51,181 nt of DNA, from NCBI GenBank assembly GCA_017883025.1, contig JADGOH010000036.1, positions 1-51,181 on the forward strand. The letters run 5' to 3'. Shown one piece after another: positions 28,588 through 37,895 of this stretch. Positions within the stretch are counted from its first letter, which is position 1. Each line of letters starts with the position of its first letter. The stretch comes from Acidimicrobiales bacterium. GTDB taxonomy: Bacteria > Actinomycetota > Acidimicrobiia > Acidimicrobiales > RAAP-2. The position numbers and the translations under genes are program-made. Below the pieces are notes generated by a model that was given only the letters and a program-made list of their open reading frames with translations, did no database searches and had not been told where the DNA came from.

Positions 28588-29886
28588 GTGGCCAAGCTCT
28601 TCGCCGACGTCTCGCCACTGCGCAACTCACGGAACTTCCGGCGCCTGTGGACCGGCCAGACCGTCTCGGGCATCGGCAGCCAGCTCACCCTGGTGGCCGT
28701 GGCCTTCCAGGCCTTCGACCTCACCCATTCGACGCTCGTGGTGGGCATGATCGGCTTCGCTCAGCTGCTGCCGCTGCTGGCCGGCGCGCTGTGGGGCGGC
28801 ACCCTGGCCGATGCCTGGGACCGGAAGCGGGTCCTGACGCTGACCCAGGTGGCCATGGCCACGGCGGTCGCCGGCCTGGCCGTCAACGCCGCCCTCGACA
28901 AGCCCCAGGTCTGGGTGCTGTTCGTCTGCACCGCAGCCTCGGCCGGATTCCAGGGGATGGACTGGCCCGCCCGCCGGGCGGCGTTGCCCATGCTGGTTTC
29001 CGACCGCGACGTCAGGGCGGCGGTGGCACTGCAGACGACCACCATGGCACTGGCCATGGTGGTCGGGCCGGCCCTCGGCGGGCTCCTCATCGCCGGCCTC
29101 GGGCTGAGCACCGTCTACCTGCTCGACGTCGCCTCATTCGGCGTGTCGCTCACGGCCATCCTGCTCCTCCCCCGTCTCGTGCCCGCAGGTGGCGGCACCC
29201 CGATGGGCTTCCGGTCGATGACCGAGGGGTTCCGCCACCTGAGAGGCGAGCGCCTGCTGTCGGCCACCTACTGGATCGATCTCAACGCCATGATCTTCGG
29301 CATGCCCCGGGCGGTGTTTCCGGCACTCGCCATCCACCTCTACGGCGGCGGGGCCGGAGTCGTCGGCCTGCTCTACGCGGCCCCGGGCGCCGGGGCGCTC
29401 CTGGGCTCGCTGGTCACCGGGTGGTGCGGCCGGATCCGCCACGAAGGGCGGGCCATCGCTGCGTGCGTCGTGGTCTGGGGAGCCGCCATCGCCGCCTTCG
29501 GCGTGGTGCCCGTCCTGTGGATCGGCCTGGCGCTGCTGGCGCTGGCCGGGGCGGCCGACATCTTCTCGGCGGTGTTCCGTCAGAACGTGCAGCAGCGGAC
29601 GGTACCCGACCACCTCCAGGGCCGGCTGTCGGGCACGTTCTTCGCCGTCGTGGCCGGCGGGCCGCGCCTGGGCGACGCCGAGACGGGACTGGCCGCCGCC
29701 ATCGGCGGCCCCGAGTTCGCCGTGTGGTCGGGTGGACTCGCCTGCGTGGTCGGGGTCGGCGTGCTGCTGTGGCGGGTGCCCGAACTGTGGCAGGACGCCG
29801 GTGGCGGGCGGCCGCTGTCGGCCGAGTCCGAGCAGGAGGCGATCGCCGAGGTCGTCACCGAGCTGGGCGAGGGCGAGCCGCTCTGA
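28588..29886 (+). CDS. MFS transporter (MFS_3/EntS-like)
   Basis: 'LRNSRNFRRLWTGQTVSGIGSQLTLVAVAFQAFDLTHSTLVVGMIGFAQLLPLLAGALWGGTLADAWDRKRVL'. Confidence 0.9.
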   Translation: MAKLFADVSPLRNSRNFRRLWTGQTVSGIGSQLTLVAVAFQAFDLTHSTLVVGMIGFAQLLPLLAGALWGGTLADAWDRKRVLTLTQVAMATAVAGLAVNAALDKPQVWVLFVCTAASAGFQGMDWPARRAALPMLVSDRDVRAAVALQTTTMALAMVVGPALGGLLIAGLGLSTVYLLDVASFGVSLTAILLLPRLVPAGGGTPMGFRSMTEGFRHLRGERLLSATYWIDLNAMIFGMPRAVFPALAIHLYGGGAGVVGLLYAAPGAGALLGSLVTGWCGRIRHEGRAIAACVVVWGAAIAAFGVVPVLWIGLALLALAGAADIFSAVFRQNVQQRTVPDHLQGRLSGTFFAVVAGGPRLGDAETGLAAAIGGPEFAVWSGGLACVVGVGVLLWRVPELWQDAGGGRPLSAESEQEAIAEVVTELGEGEPL

Positions 29887-29895
29887 TCCCGGCCG

Positions 29896-30786
29896 TCAGC
29901 GGGCGGCGGCCTGTTCGACCAGCTGCTCGCTGACCTCCCACAACTGTGCGGCCGCCGCTCCGTCGCGGGCGTTGGCCGACGGCGCCTTCTCCTTGCACTT
30001 GGCGAAGTACTTGCCGGTCACGCCCGCCACGTCGGGGGACGAGCACAGGTAGACCGAGGTGCGGGCGCCCTGCTCCGGGGTGAGGCTGAGGGGGGCGTAG
30101 AGCTTGACGCCCCACGCCAGGAATCCGGTGGTGTCGCCGTCGCGGGCGTAGCCCGTGGCCACCGACCCGGGGTGCAGCGAATTGGCGGTCACGCCGGTGC
30201 CCGCCAGGCGTGCGGCCAGCTCGGTGGTGAAGAGGATGTTGGCGAGCTTGGAGCGCCCGTAGACCTCCATCTGCCTGTAGGAGCGCTCGGCCATCAGGTC
30301 GTCGAAGACCATGCCCCGGCGGGCGAAGTTGTGGGCGGTCGAGGCCACGTTGACGATGCGCGACGGCGCCGAGTCGATCAGGCGCGGGCGCAGCAGGTCG
30401 GTCAGCAGGAAGGGGCCGAGGTGGTTGATGGCGAACGTCGCCTCGTACCCGTCGGCGCTCAGCGTGCGCTCGGTCAGGATGAGCCCGGCGTTGTTGAGGA
30501 GGACGTCGATGCGGGGACAGCGCTCGAGGAGGTCGGCCGCCCCGGCCCGCACCGACGACAGGTCCGCCAGGTCGAACACGGACAGCTCCACGTCCGACGA
30601 GCCGCTGGCGGACCGGATGTCGGCCACGGCAGCGGTGCCCCGCTCCTCGCTGCGAGCGGTGATGACCACCCGTGCGCCGGCTCGGGCGAGCTCGACCGCG
30701 GCGGCCTTGCCGATGCCGGAGTTCCCGCCGGTGACGATCACGGTGGTGCCGTCCATCGACGGGACGGGCGGTGCGGAGCGGCTCAT
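29896..30786 (-). CDS. SDR family oxidoreductase (retinol dehydrogenase-like)
   Basis: 'TVIVTGGNSGIGKAAAVELARAGARVVITAR', 'LLNNAGLI', 'YGRSKLANILFTTELAARL'. Confidence 0.9.
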   Translation of the reverse strand: MSRSAPPVPSMDGTTVIVTGGNSGIGKAAAVELARAGARVVITARSEERGTAAVADIRSASGSSDVELSVFDLADLSSVRAGAADLLERCPRIDVLLNNAGLILTERTLSADGYEATFAINHLGPFLLTDLLRPRLIDSAPSRIVNVASTAHNFARRGMVFDDLMAERSYRQMEVYGRSKLANILFTTELAARLAGTGVTANSLHPGSVATGYARDGDTTGFLAWGVKLYAPLSLTPEQGARTSVYLCSSPDVAGVTGKYFAKCKEKAPSANARDGAAAAQLWEVSEQLVEQAAAR

Positions 30787-30877
30787 GGGGGGTTCCTGAC
30801 GGTCGGACGGCACCCCGGGGCCGGGGCACCGCGAAGGATCGTATTGCCTCCTCCGGACGGTCGCCGGGGACGGCGGG

Positions 30878-31918
30878 TCAGGCGCCGGACGTCCCTCCGG
30901 TCAGCGTGGGTGCGGCCGGTGCCGCGTCCGGATCCGGTGCCCCCGGCTTCTGGACGTCCCGGGCGGAGGTGGTCCCGGCCGACTCCGTCACCACGTCAGG
31001 CATCACGTCGTCGGTGACGTCGACGTACACCTCGGCCGTCCCCTCGTCCACCGTCACCTCGGCAACGGCCACCTGGGCGGTGGCGGACTTCGCCCGCCGG
31101 CCCTTCGCGATGAATGCGGTGGTGGCGACCGTCAGGTACGTCACCCACACCACGGCCTGGAGCACCGTCGGGTGGTCGGCGTATCCGAGGAGGCTGTGGA
31201 AGACGTCGCCGATGTTGCTCGACTCGTTCAGGTACCGGCTGGTGTCCCACAGTGGCTGCTCGAGGAACGGCAGCCAGCCCAGCTCCTGCATGCCCTGGAC
31301 GGCGTCGGCCAGCAGGCCCGCCGCGAACACCATGAGCACCACGCCGATGACCCGGAAGAACAGGCCGAGGTTGAGGCGCCTGCCCAGGCGGAAGATCACG
31401 TACGCGATGGCCAGCGCCACGGCCAGTCCGAGGATGCCGCCGACCAGCAGCCCGCGGCTCCCCACCGGGGTGCCGGCCTGGTTGGTGGAGGCGAACACGA
31501 TCGCCAGGGTGAAGACCATGGTCTCCAGGCCCTCGCGACCCACGGCCTGGAAGGCGAGGAGGCGCAGGCCCCAGCGCGCACCGCCTTCCATGGCGGCGTC
31601 CGACCGGGCCGTGAGCTCGGACTTCATGGTCCGGCTGTGGGCCTGCATCCAGAACGTCATGTAGGTCAGGACGACCGCGGCCAGGAGGTAGGTGACGACC
31701 TCGAAGATCGTCTGCGCCCGGGAGCCGGCGTAGTGGTCGATCAGCAGGTAGGCGGCGATACCGCCCGCCAGGATCAGGACGAAGGCGGCGGCCACGCCCC
31801 AGAACACGTCCCGGAAGTAGCGCCGTTGGCCCACCTGGTCCAGGTATGACAGCAGGATCGCCACGATCATGCTGGCCTCCACGCCCTCGCGCAGGAAGAT
31901 CACGAAGGTCGGGATCAT
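30878..31918 (-). CDS. FTR1-family iron permease (EfeU-like)
   Basis: 'MIPTFVIFLREGVEASMIVAILLSYL' (REGxE) and second 'GREGLETMVF' motif; seven-TM-like hydropathy. Confidence 0.92.
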   Translation of the reverse strand: MIPTFVIFLREGVEASMIVAILLSYLDQVGQRRYFRDVFWGVAAAFVLILAGGIAAYLLIDHYAGSRAQTIFEVVTYLLAAVVLTYMTFWMQAHSRTMKSELTARSDAAMEGGARWGLRLLAFQAVGREGLETMVFTLAIVFASTNQAGTPVGSRGLLVGGILGLAVALAIAYVIFRLGRRLNLGLFFRVIGVVLMVFAAGLLADAVQGMQELGWLPFLEQPLWDTSRYLNESSNIGDVFHSLLGYADHPTVLQAVVWVTYLTVATTAFIAKGRRAKSATAQVAVAEVTVDEGTAEVYVDVTDDVMPDVVTESAGTTSARDVQKPGAPDPDAAPAAPTLTGGTSGA

Positions 31919-31954
31919 GGCCGGAGTGGAGTCAGGGCGGACATAGGTGGACTC

Positions 31955-31973
31955 TTAGGTTTACCTAAGTTAT
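31955..31973. promoter_or_regulatory. candidate DtxR/IdeR-type iron box
   Basis: TTAGGTTTACCTAAGTTAT: inner TTAGGT-TT-ACCTAA palindrome; 14/19 matches by eye to TTAGGTTAGCCTAACCTAA; 36 bp upstream of the FTR1 start. Confidence 0.75.
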
Positions 31974-32002
31974 GCCGGAAGTCAACCCCGGAACGGACGC
32001 GC

Positions 32003-32032
32003 ACGGGGCGCCGGGTGGACCCGGCGCCCCGT
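32003..32032. terminator. strong hairpin terminator candidate
   Basis: ACGGGGCGCCGGGT-GG-ACCCGGCGCCCCGT perfect 14-bp stem downstream of the minus-strand gene ending at 32057. Confidence 0.75.
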
Positions 32033-32056
32033 GACGACAGCAGTGGTGCGGCGGTG

Positions 32057-32608
32057 TCAGCCGACCTTGTGCATCGTGTTGTGGTCCGTGTGTGGAAGGA
32101 GGTCGGGGAACTCCTTCATCCGCAGCATCGTGGTCTCGGCGTAGGACCAGGTGCCGTCGCCGAGTGTGATCGTGGCCTCGTAGCCGACCGAGCTGGCGTT
32201 GGCCGTCAGGTACTTGCCCTCGCCGATCGGGTACTGGGCGTCGCCCACCGACGCGGTAAGGGTGAAGGTGGTGGCGTCGGCGTCGGCGTGGCCGCCGGCC
32301 AGGACGGTGATCCCGCGTGGCACCACGAAGCCGCGCAGGACCTCGCCGGTGGCGCTGTCCCACAGCCAGTAGCCGACCTCGGTGTGGAAGGGGTTCTCCT
32401 CGTCGTTCCTCCACATGGCCGTCTTGTAGTCGAGGCCGTAGAGGTGCTGGCTGCCGTTGTCGACCGGGCCGAACGGCTTGAAGGTCACCTTCTCGAGGTA
32501 GGGCGTGCCCACGACCTCACCCTTCGCATGGGAGTACGAGGTGTCGAGGCCGCCCTCGCCCTCCCACTCGCCGACCAACGCCCACAAGGGGCCCCATTCA
32601 TTCGCCAT
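32057..32608 (-). CDS. FABP-like/nitrobindin-family heme-binding beta-barrel protein
   Basis: 'WALVGEWEGEGGLDTSYSHAKGEVVGTPYLEKVTF', 'EVGYWLWDSATGEVLRGFVVPRGITVLAGG'. Confidence 0.8.
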   Translation of the reverse strand: MANEWGPLWALVGEWEGEGGLDTSYSHAKGEVVGTPYLEKVTFKPFGPVDNGSQHLYGLDYKTAMWRNDEENPFHTEVGYWLWDSATGEVLRGFVVPRGITVLAGGHADADATTFTLTASVGDAQYPIGEGKYLTANASSVGYEATITLGDGTWSYAETTMLRMKEFPDLLPHTDHNTMHKVG

Positions 32609-32743
32609 GTCGTGTTCCCATCTTGTTCGGTGAACGGTTACCGGGCCCGAGCCTATGCGGAGCACGGGGAACACGGACGCAAGGGGGGCGGCTGGCGTCC
32701 GGGACCCTCCGACGCACACCACCAACGACGGTCCCCGGCCGCG

Positions 32744-33637
32744 TCAGACGGCGAGGACGGTCACCGACCCGAGGGTGACCAGGCGATCGTCGGCCCCGAC
32801 GTCGTGGATCGCCACCCGGACCGACGTGCGCCCGGCGCGGGTGCCGAGCACGGAGCAGCGCGCCTCCACCGGGCCGACCTTGACCGGCCGCAGGTAGTGG
32901 AGCACCACGTCGGTGGCCGCCACCCCGTGCCCGGCGCCGGGGACGGCGGCCACCGTGGCGCGGCACGCGGCCTCGTCGGCCAACATCGCCACCGCCCCGC
33001 CGTGGAGGATCCCCCACGGGTTCCGCAGCTGGTCCTCGAGACGGAGCCGGGTGACCGGACCCTCGCCGGACTCGATGCAGAAGAACGCCTCGGGCCGCAC
33101 GGGGTCGACCTGCGACTCGGGCATGGCCAGGGCGAATGGACGCTCGAACTCGAGGGTCATGGCGTCCGGGTCGAGGACGGCGCAGGTCAGGGTGGCCGCC
33201 GCCACGTGGCGGCCACCGGCGCCCTCGTCGACGACGTCGAGCGAGGTGACCACCGAGTTGCGCCCGCGGCGGAGCACGTCGGCACGCAGCCCCAGCGGGC
33301 CGACGTGTGACAGCTCGGACACGGTCGCCATGAGCGACGTGGTGACGATCCACTGGGGCAGCACGGCGAGCCCGCTGGTGAAGCCGCCGAGCGAGTCCAG
33401 GCTGGTGAGCAGACCGCCGGTGCGCAGGCCACCGCCGGGACCCCGCTGGTGGGCGTCGACCGGGGCGCGCCCGGCCATCGACGCCGGGCCGTCACCCTCG
33501 GGGGCCGGCAGCTCCCACCGCTCGAGACGGAAGTAGTCGCTGACGTGGCGCCGACGGTCCGCGGCGTCGTCGCCCGGGCCACCGGCCACCTCGCCGTCGG
33601 GGCCGACCGTCGTGGCGTCGTCGGGGCCGGCCGTCAC
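32744..33637 (-). CDS. hotdog-fold PaaI-like thioesterase, double-domain
   Basis: 'NPWGILHGGAVAMLADEAACRATVAAVPG', 'VVLHYLRPVKVGPVEARCSVLGTRAGRTSVRVAIHDVG'. Confidence 0.82.
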   Translation of the reverse strand: MTAGPDDATTVGPDGEVAGGPGDDAADRRRHVSDYFRLERWELPAPEGDGPASMAGRAPVDAHQRGPGGGLRTGGLLTSLDSLGGFTSGLAVLPQWIVTTSLMATVSELSHVGPLGLRADVLRRGRNSVVTSLDVVDEGAGGRHVAAATLTCAVLDPDAMTLEFERPFALAMPESQVDPVRPEAFFCIESGEGPVTRLRLEDQLRNPWGILHGGAVAMLADEAACRATVAAVPGAGHGVAATDVVLHYLRPVKVGPVEARCSVLGTRAGRTSVRVAIHDVGADDRLVTLGSVTVLAV

Positions 33638-34521
33638 GGCACTGCCCGTGTGGTGACGTCAGCCGGGGCCGCCGTCACGTTCACGACGGTGGTCAGGCGG
33701 TCGTCTGCACCGCCGTCCCGCAGCTCGACGACGGCGCCGGCCCGGCCGTCCGGACCGGTGGCGAGCACCCGGGCCGACGTGACGATCGGGCCCACCTTGC
33801 CCAGTGCCAGATAGGCGATCTGGAGGTCGGTCACGACCATGTCCGCTCCGTGCCGACCCTGGGCAGCGCCGAGCGCCTCGGCACCGGCCGCCTCGGCGAT
33901 GAGGGCGATCACCCCACCCTGGACGGCGCCGAACGAATTGTGGAGGTAGGGCCGGACCGGCACCGACACCCGTCCGGCCGGCGCATCGAGGACAGTGACC
34001 GGCAGCGCATCCATGATCGGGAGCTCGAGGTCGCCCCCGCGGAACGCCCACCGCATCGGCAGGTCGGCCGCCAGCTGCACCGGCGAGTCCGCGTTCGTGG
34101 CCGGCAGGACGGCGAAGGTCATCGACGCCCACGCCACCGGGTCGGGGGCCCGGCCGTCCACCGCCACGTCGTCGCCGTCCTCGTCCACCGCGACCACCAG
34201 CGCCTCGATGACCAGCGTGGTCCGGCCCCTGCGCAGGACCGAGCCCCGTGCCTCGACCCACGGTCCGACCGGCGGGCCGACCAGCTCGATCGACAGGTCG
34301 GCCGTGGCCATCCAGTCGGGGCGCAGCACCCGCGCCGCGATGGCGCCGCCGACGATGTCCACCAGCGTGGCCAGCACGCCGGCGCGCACGCCGCCGTCGG
34401 CCGACAACACCTGGGGCGTCACCCGGGTGCGGACCCGTGCCGTCGTCTCCGTGGTCAGCTCCGCCTCCATGCCCAGGTCACCGAGCAGGTGCTCGGGGGG
34501 CGGGTAGCCGGCGAACGCCAC
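33634..34521 (-). CDS. hotdog-fold PaaI-like thioesterase, double-domain paralog
   Basis: 'DGGVRAGVLATLVDIVGGAIAARVLRPDWMATADLSIELVGPP', 'NSFGAVQGGVIALIAEAAGAEALG'; ATGA overlap with the downstream gene. Confidence 0.82.
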   Translation of the reverse strand: MAFAGYPPPEHLLGDLGMEAELTTETTARVRTRVTPQVLSADGGVRAGVLATLVDIVGGAIAARVLRPDWMATADLSIELVGPPVGPWVEARGSVLRRGRTTLVIEALVVAVDEDGDDVAVDGRAPDPVAWASMTFAVLPATNADSPVQLAADLPMRWAFRGGDLELPIMDALPVTVLDAPAGRVSVPVRPYLHNSFGAVQGGVIALIAEAAGAEALGAAQGRHGADMVVTDLQIAYLALGKVGPIVTSARVLATGPDGRAGAVVELRDGGADDRLTTVVNVTAAPADVTTRAVP

Positions 34522-35277
34522 TCAGCGCTCCTGTTCGGTGGGCCGGACCAGGATCTCGTTGACCGTCGCCCGGCGGGGTCGGGTCACGGTGAAGACGACG
34601 GCATCGGCGATGTCCTCGGGCTCGAGCACCTCGACCGGGCCCCACGTGGCGAGCAGGCCCTTCATCACCTCGGGCCGGTTGTGGGAGATCAGCTCGGTGG
34701 CCACGGCTCCGGGCTCGACCAGCGACACGCGGACGTGGCGCTTCGTGACCTCCTGGCGGAGCGACTCGGAGAATGCGCCCACCCCGAACTTGGTGGCGTT
34801 GTAGACGCCGCTGCCGGCCCGGGCGAACCGCCCCGCGACCGAGCTCACGTTGACGACGTCGGCGACCCGCCGCGGCTCGGTCTCGGCGGCGGCCAGCAGG
34901 TGGGGCAGGGCGGCATGGGTGGCGTACAGCAGGCCGAGGACGTTGAGCTCGACCATGCGCCGCCACTCGTCCACCGGGGCGTCGACGATCGGGCCCAGCA
35001 GCATCACGCCGGCGTTGTTGACGAGGGTGTCGAGCCGGCCGAAGTGGTCGACGGTCTGCGCCACCATCGAGCGGGCCTGGGCCTCGTCGGTCACGTCGGT
35101 CCCGAGGACGAGCACGTCGCCGCCGATCTGCTCGGCCAGCGACTCGAGCCGATCGACCCGCCGGGCGGCGACAGCCACCGAGGCGCCCGCCTCGGCCAGC
35201 GCCACCGCCGTGGCATGGCCGATGCCGCTGGAAGCGCCGGTGACCAGCGCCACTGTGCCGTCGAGTCGTTCCGTCAT
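34522..35277 (-). CDS. SDR family oxidoreductase
   Basis: 'VALVTGASSGIGHATAVALAEAGASVAVAARR', 'LVNNAGVMLLGP', 'YNATKFGVGAFSESLRQEV'. Confidence 0.92.
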   Translation of the reverse strand: MTERLDGTVALVTGASSGIGHATAVALAEAGASVAVAARRVDRLESLAEQIGGDVLVLGTDVTDEAQARSMVAQTVDHFGRLDTLVNNAGVMLLGPIVDAPVDEWRRMVELNVLGLLYATHAALPHLLAAAETEPRRVADVVNVSSVAGRFARAGSGVYNATKFGVGAFSESLRQEVTKRHVRVSLVEPGAVATELISHNRPEVMKGLLATWGPVEVLEPEDIADAVVFTVTRPRRATVNEILVRPTEQER

Positions 35278-35483
35278 CGGGGTCCCCAGTCACTCCGGTG
35301 TCGGGCCACGGTCCGGCCCGACGTCTGGGCGGCAGTGTACCGAGGCGGCCCCGGTCGACGACGGGTCGGGGTCGGCGGTCACCTCGGCCCGTCAGGGTGC
35401 GACGCGTGCCCGGGTGGCGAGTGACACGGGTGCGGATGGAGGGGCACGAGTGCCCGGGGTTGCATGCCCGGGTGCCGAGTGCC

Positions 35484-35744
35484 TCAGGCGGCGGTGCGCT
35501 GCGGATTGCGCCGGCGGGAGTTGCGACGGCGGCCACGGGGGCGCACCGATGTGTCGTAGGGGCGTCCGGTGGCACCGGGGCTCTCGTGGAGGGCACACCA
35601 GTCGGTGCTGTTGTACCGGGAGAGGTGCACCTCGCACGACGCCTCCATGCAGACCCGTCCCGTCCCGAAGGACTCGGGGGGTGCCGCGCCCGACAGCCCC
35701 TCCGCCAGCATCGAACCGTCCTCGACCGCTCGCCGTTCCACCAT
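35484..35744 (-). CDS. small zinc-finger-like basic protein
   Basis: 'RVCMEASCEVHLSRYNSTDWCALHES' (C-x4-C-x12-C-x2-H) followed by an Arg-rich tail 'RPRGRRRNSRRRNPQR'. Confidence 0.6.
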   Translation of the reverse strand: MVERRAVEDGSMLAEGLSGAAPPESFGTGRVCMEASCEVHLSRYNSTDWCALHESPGATGRPYDTSVRPRGRRRNSRRRNPQRTAA

Positions 35745-35972
35745 CACTCCGCTCTCCTTGCTCGCAGGCGCCGACGACGCCGACTGCCTCCCTGCACTGC
35801 GGACTCCCCCGTGGGTGCCCGATCCTGGAAAGTGCATCGGCACGCTGCGAGCGAAACTGAACTACAAGGAGGGACCACGGAAGGGGACGGCGGTGACCCG
35901 TTGGTAACGTCGGGCCATGGACATCGACAGCAGGCTTCGGGCGGGCACCGGGCACCGGGTCCGGGCGGCACG

Positions 35973-37589
35973 GTGACGCCTTCCGACGCCGCGGCTGCCG
36001 CCCCCTGGTGGCAGGAAGCCGTCTTCTACCAGGTCTACCCCCGGTCGTTCGCCGACTCCGACGCCGACGGGGTCGGCGACCTGGCCGGCATCCGGGCCCG
36101 TCTGGCCGACCTGGCCTGGCTCGGCATCGACGCCCTGTGGATCTCGCCGTTCTTCCGCTCCCCCATGGCCGACTTCGGCTACGACGTGAGCGACTTCTGC
36201 GACGTCGACCCCCTGTTCGGCGACCTCGCCGAGTTCGACGGCCTGGTGGCCGACGCCCACACGCTCGGCATGCGCGTGGTCATCGACTGGGTGCCGAACC
36301 ACACCTCGGAGCAGCACCCCTGGTTTCTCGACGCCAGTTCGTCCCGGGACAGTCCGCGGCGCGACTGGTACGTATGGCGCGACCCGGCGCCCGACGGCTC
36401 GCCGCCGAACAACTGGGTGGCGGCCTTCGACCTGACCGCCCCGGCGTGGACCTTCCACGAGCCGACGGGTCAGTGGTACTTGCACCTGTTCGAGTCGGCC
36501 CAGCCCGACCTCAACTGGGACGAGCCCGCTGTAGAGGCGGCCATGCACGACACGCTGCGGTTCTGGCTGGACCGGGGGGTCGACGGGTTCCGGGCAGACG
36601 TCATCCACGGGATCGGCAAGGACCCCGCGCTGCCCGACGACCCGCCCGACGTTGCCGGCATCCCCCACTGTGCGCTGAACGACGAGCCCGTCACCCACGA
36701 GCGGCTCCGTTCGATCCGGACGCTGATCGACGGCTACCCGGGCGGGCGGATGATGGTCGGCGAGGTCTTCCTGATGTCCACCGAGGCGGTGGCCACGTAC
36801 TACGGCCACGACGACGAGCTGCACCTGGCCTTCAACTTCCCGCCGTTGTTCGCCCCCTGGCTGGCCGAACGGTGGCGGGCGTGCATCGAGGAGACCCTGG
36901 CCGCGCTCGGCCCTCGGGGCGCGTGGCCCACGTGGGTGCTGTCGAACCACGACAACCCGCGGCACCGAACCCGCTACGACCGCGCCGCCGCCCGGGCCGG
37001 TGAGGACGATGCAACGGCCGCCCGGCGCAGCGAGGCCCGGGCGCGTGTGGCCGCCGTGCTGCTGCTGACCCTGCGGGGGACGCCCTTCGTCTACCAGGGC
37101 GACGAGCTCGGCCTGACCGATGCAGACATCCCTGCGGACCGGGTGGTCGACCCCGGTGGTCGCGACGGCTGCCGGGCGCCCATCGCGTGGGACGGGACAC
37201 CCGACCACGGGTGGCCGACCGCGGCGGGAACGACCACGTGGCTGCCGCTGGCGCCCGAAGCCGACACGCGGAACCGGGCGGCCGAGGTCGCGGACACCGG
37301 GTCGGTGCTCCACCTCTACCGGCGGGCCATCGTGCTCCGCCGCGCCACGCCCGCACTGTCGCGAGGGTCGCTCGAGCTGGTCGAGTCGCCGGCCGGGGTC
37401 CTCGCCTACCGACGGGAGCTCGACGGCGACATCGTCGAGGTGCGACTGAACTTCGGGGGCACCGGTGTCGACCTCGGCGACCCGGGACTGGTCGACGCCG
37501 ACGTGCTGCTGGCGTCCGACGGCCCCGAGCCACCGCGCCGGTTCACCGGCGTGCTCGGTCCGGACCAGGCCGTCGTGCTCCGTCGCTGA
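35973..37589 (+). CDS. GH13 alpha-glucosidase / oligo-1,6-glucosidase
   Basis: 'WWQEAVFYQVYPRSFADSDADGVGDLAGI', 'VIDWVPNHTS', 'GVDGFRADVIHGI', 'GEVFLM', 'VLSNHDNPRH'. Confidence 0.93.
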   Translation: MTPSDAAAAAPWWQEAVFYQVYPRSFADSDADGVGDLAGIRARLADLAWLGIDALWISPFFRSPMADFGYDVSDFCDVDPLFGDLAEFDGLVADAHTLGMRVVIDWVPNHTSEQHPWFLDASSSRDSPRRDWYVWRDPAPDGSPPNNWVAAFDLTAPAWTFHEPTGQWYLHLFESAQPDLNWDEPAVEAAMHDTLRFWLDRGVDGFRADVIHGIGKDPALPDDPPDVAGIPHCALNDEPVTHERLRSIRTLIDGYPGGRMMVGEVFLMSTEAVATYYGHDDELHLAFNFPPLFAPWLAERWRACIEETLAALGPRGAWPTWVLSNHDNPRHRTRYDRAAARAGEDDATAARRSEARARVAAVLLLTLRGTPFVYQGDELGLTDADIPADRVVDPGGRDGCRAPIAWDGTPDHGWPTAAGTTTWLPLAPEADTRNRAAEVADTGSVLHLYRRAIVLRRATPALSRGSLELVESPAGVLAYRRELDGDIVEVRLNFGGTGVDLGDPGLVDADVLLASDGPEPPRRFTGVLGPDQAVVLRR

Positions 37590-37619
37590 CGCCTCGACTG
37601 CGGCGGCGGGACGATCGAC

Positions 37620-37895
37620 TCAGAGCCAGGTCTCCTGCCAGAAGTCGACGGCCCCGGAGTCCCCCAGCGACATGGTGTGGTCGTGCTCGTGCCCGCTCTG
37701 GCGGATGCAGCAGACCAGCGTCCCGATCCACGGGCCGTTGTCGATGCAGTGGACGGCGCCGCAGCGCTGCCACTGCCGCGATTCGGGCATGGCCAGGTCG
37801 TCGAGATCGAAGTCCTCGTCGTGCCAGTCGCGGAGTGCACGTTGTGTGTTGTGTTCGATGGTCACGGTTCGTTCTGCCCCTTGGTCGGTACTCAT
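37620..37895 (-). CDS. small Cys/His-rich protein
   Basis: 'CGAVHCIDNGPWIGTLVCCIRQSGHEHDHTMSLGDSGAVDFW'; divergent from the XRE gene. Confidence 0.55.
   Translation of the reverse strand: MSTDQGAERTVTIEHNTQRALRDWHDEDFDLDDLAMPESRQWQRCGAVHCIDNGPWIGTLVCCIRQSGHEHDHTMSLGDSGAVDFWQETWL

Noticed and set aside
32625-32645. 'GGTGAACGGTTACC' before the FABP-like gene as a KstR-like site
   Set aside because: AAC and GTT are separated by one base instead of two, and the palindrome is imperfect.
33850-35424. 524-aa plus-strand ORF
   Set aside because: Antisense shadow of the hotdog and SDR genes.
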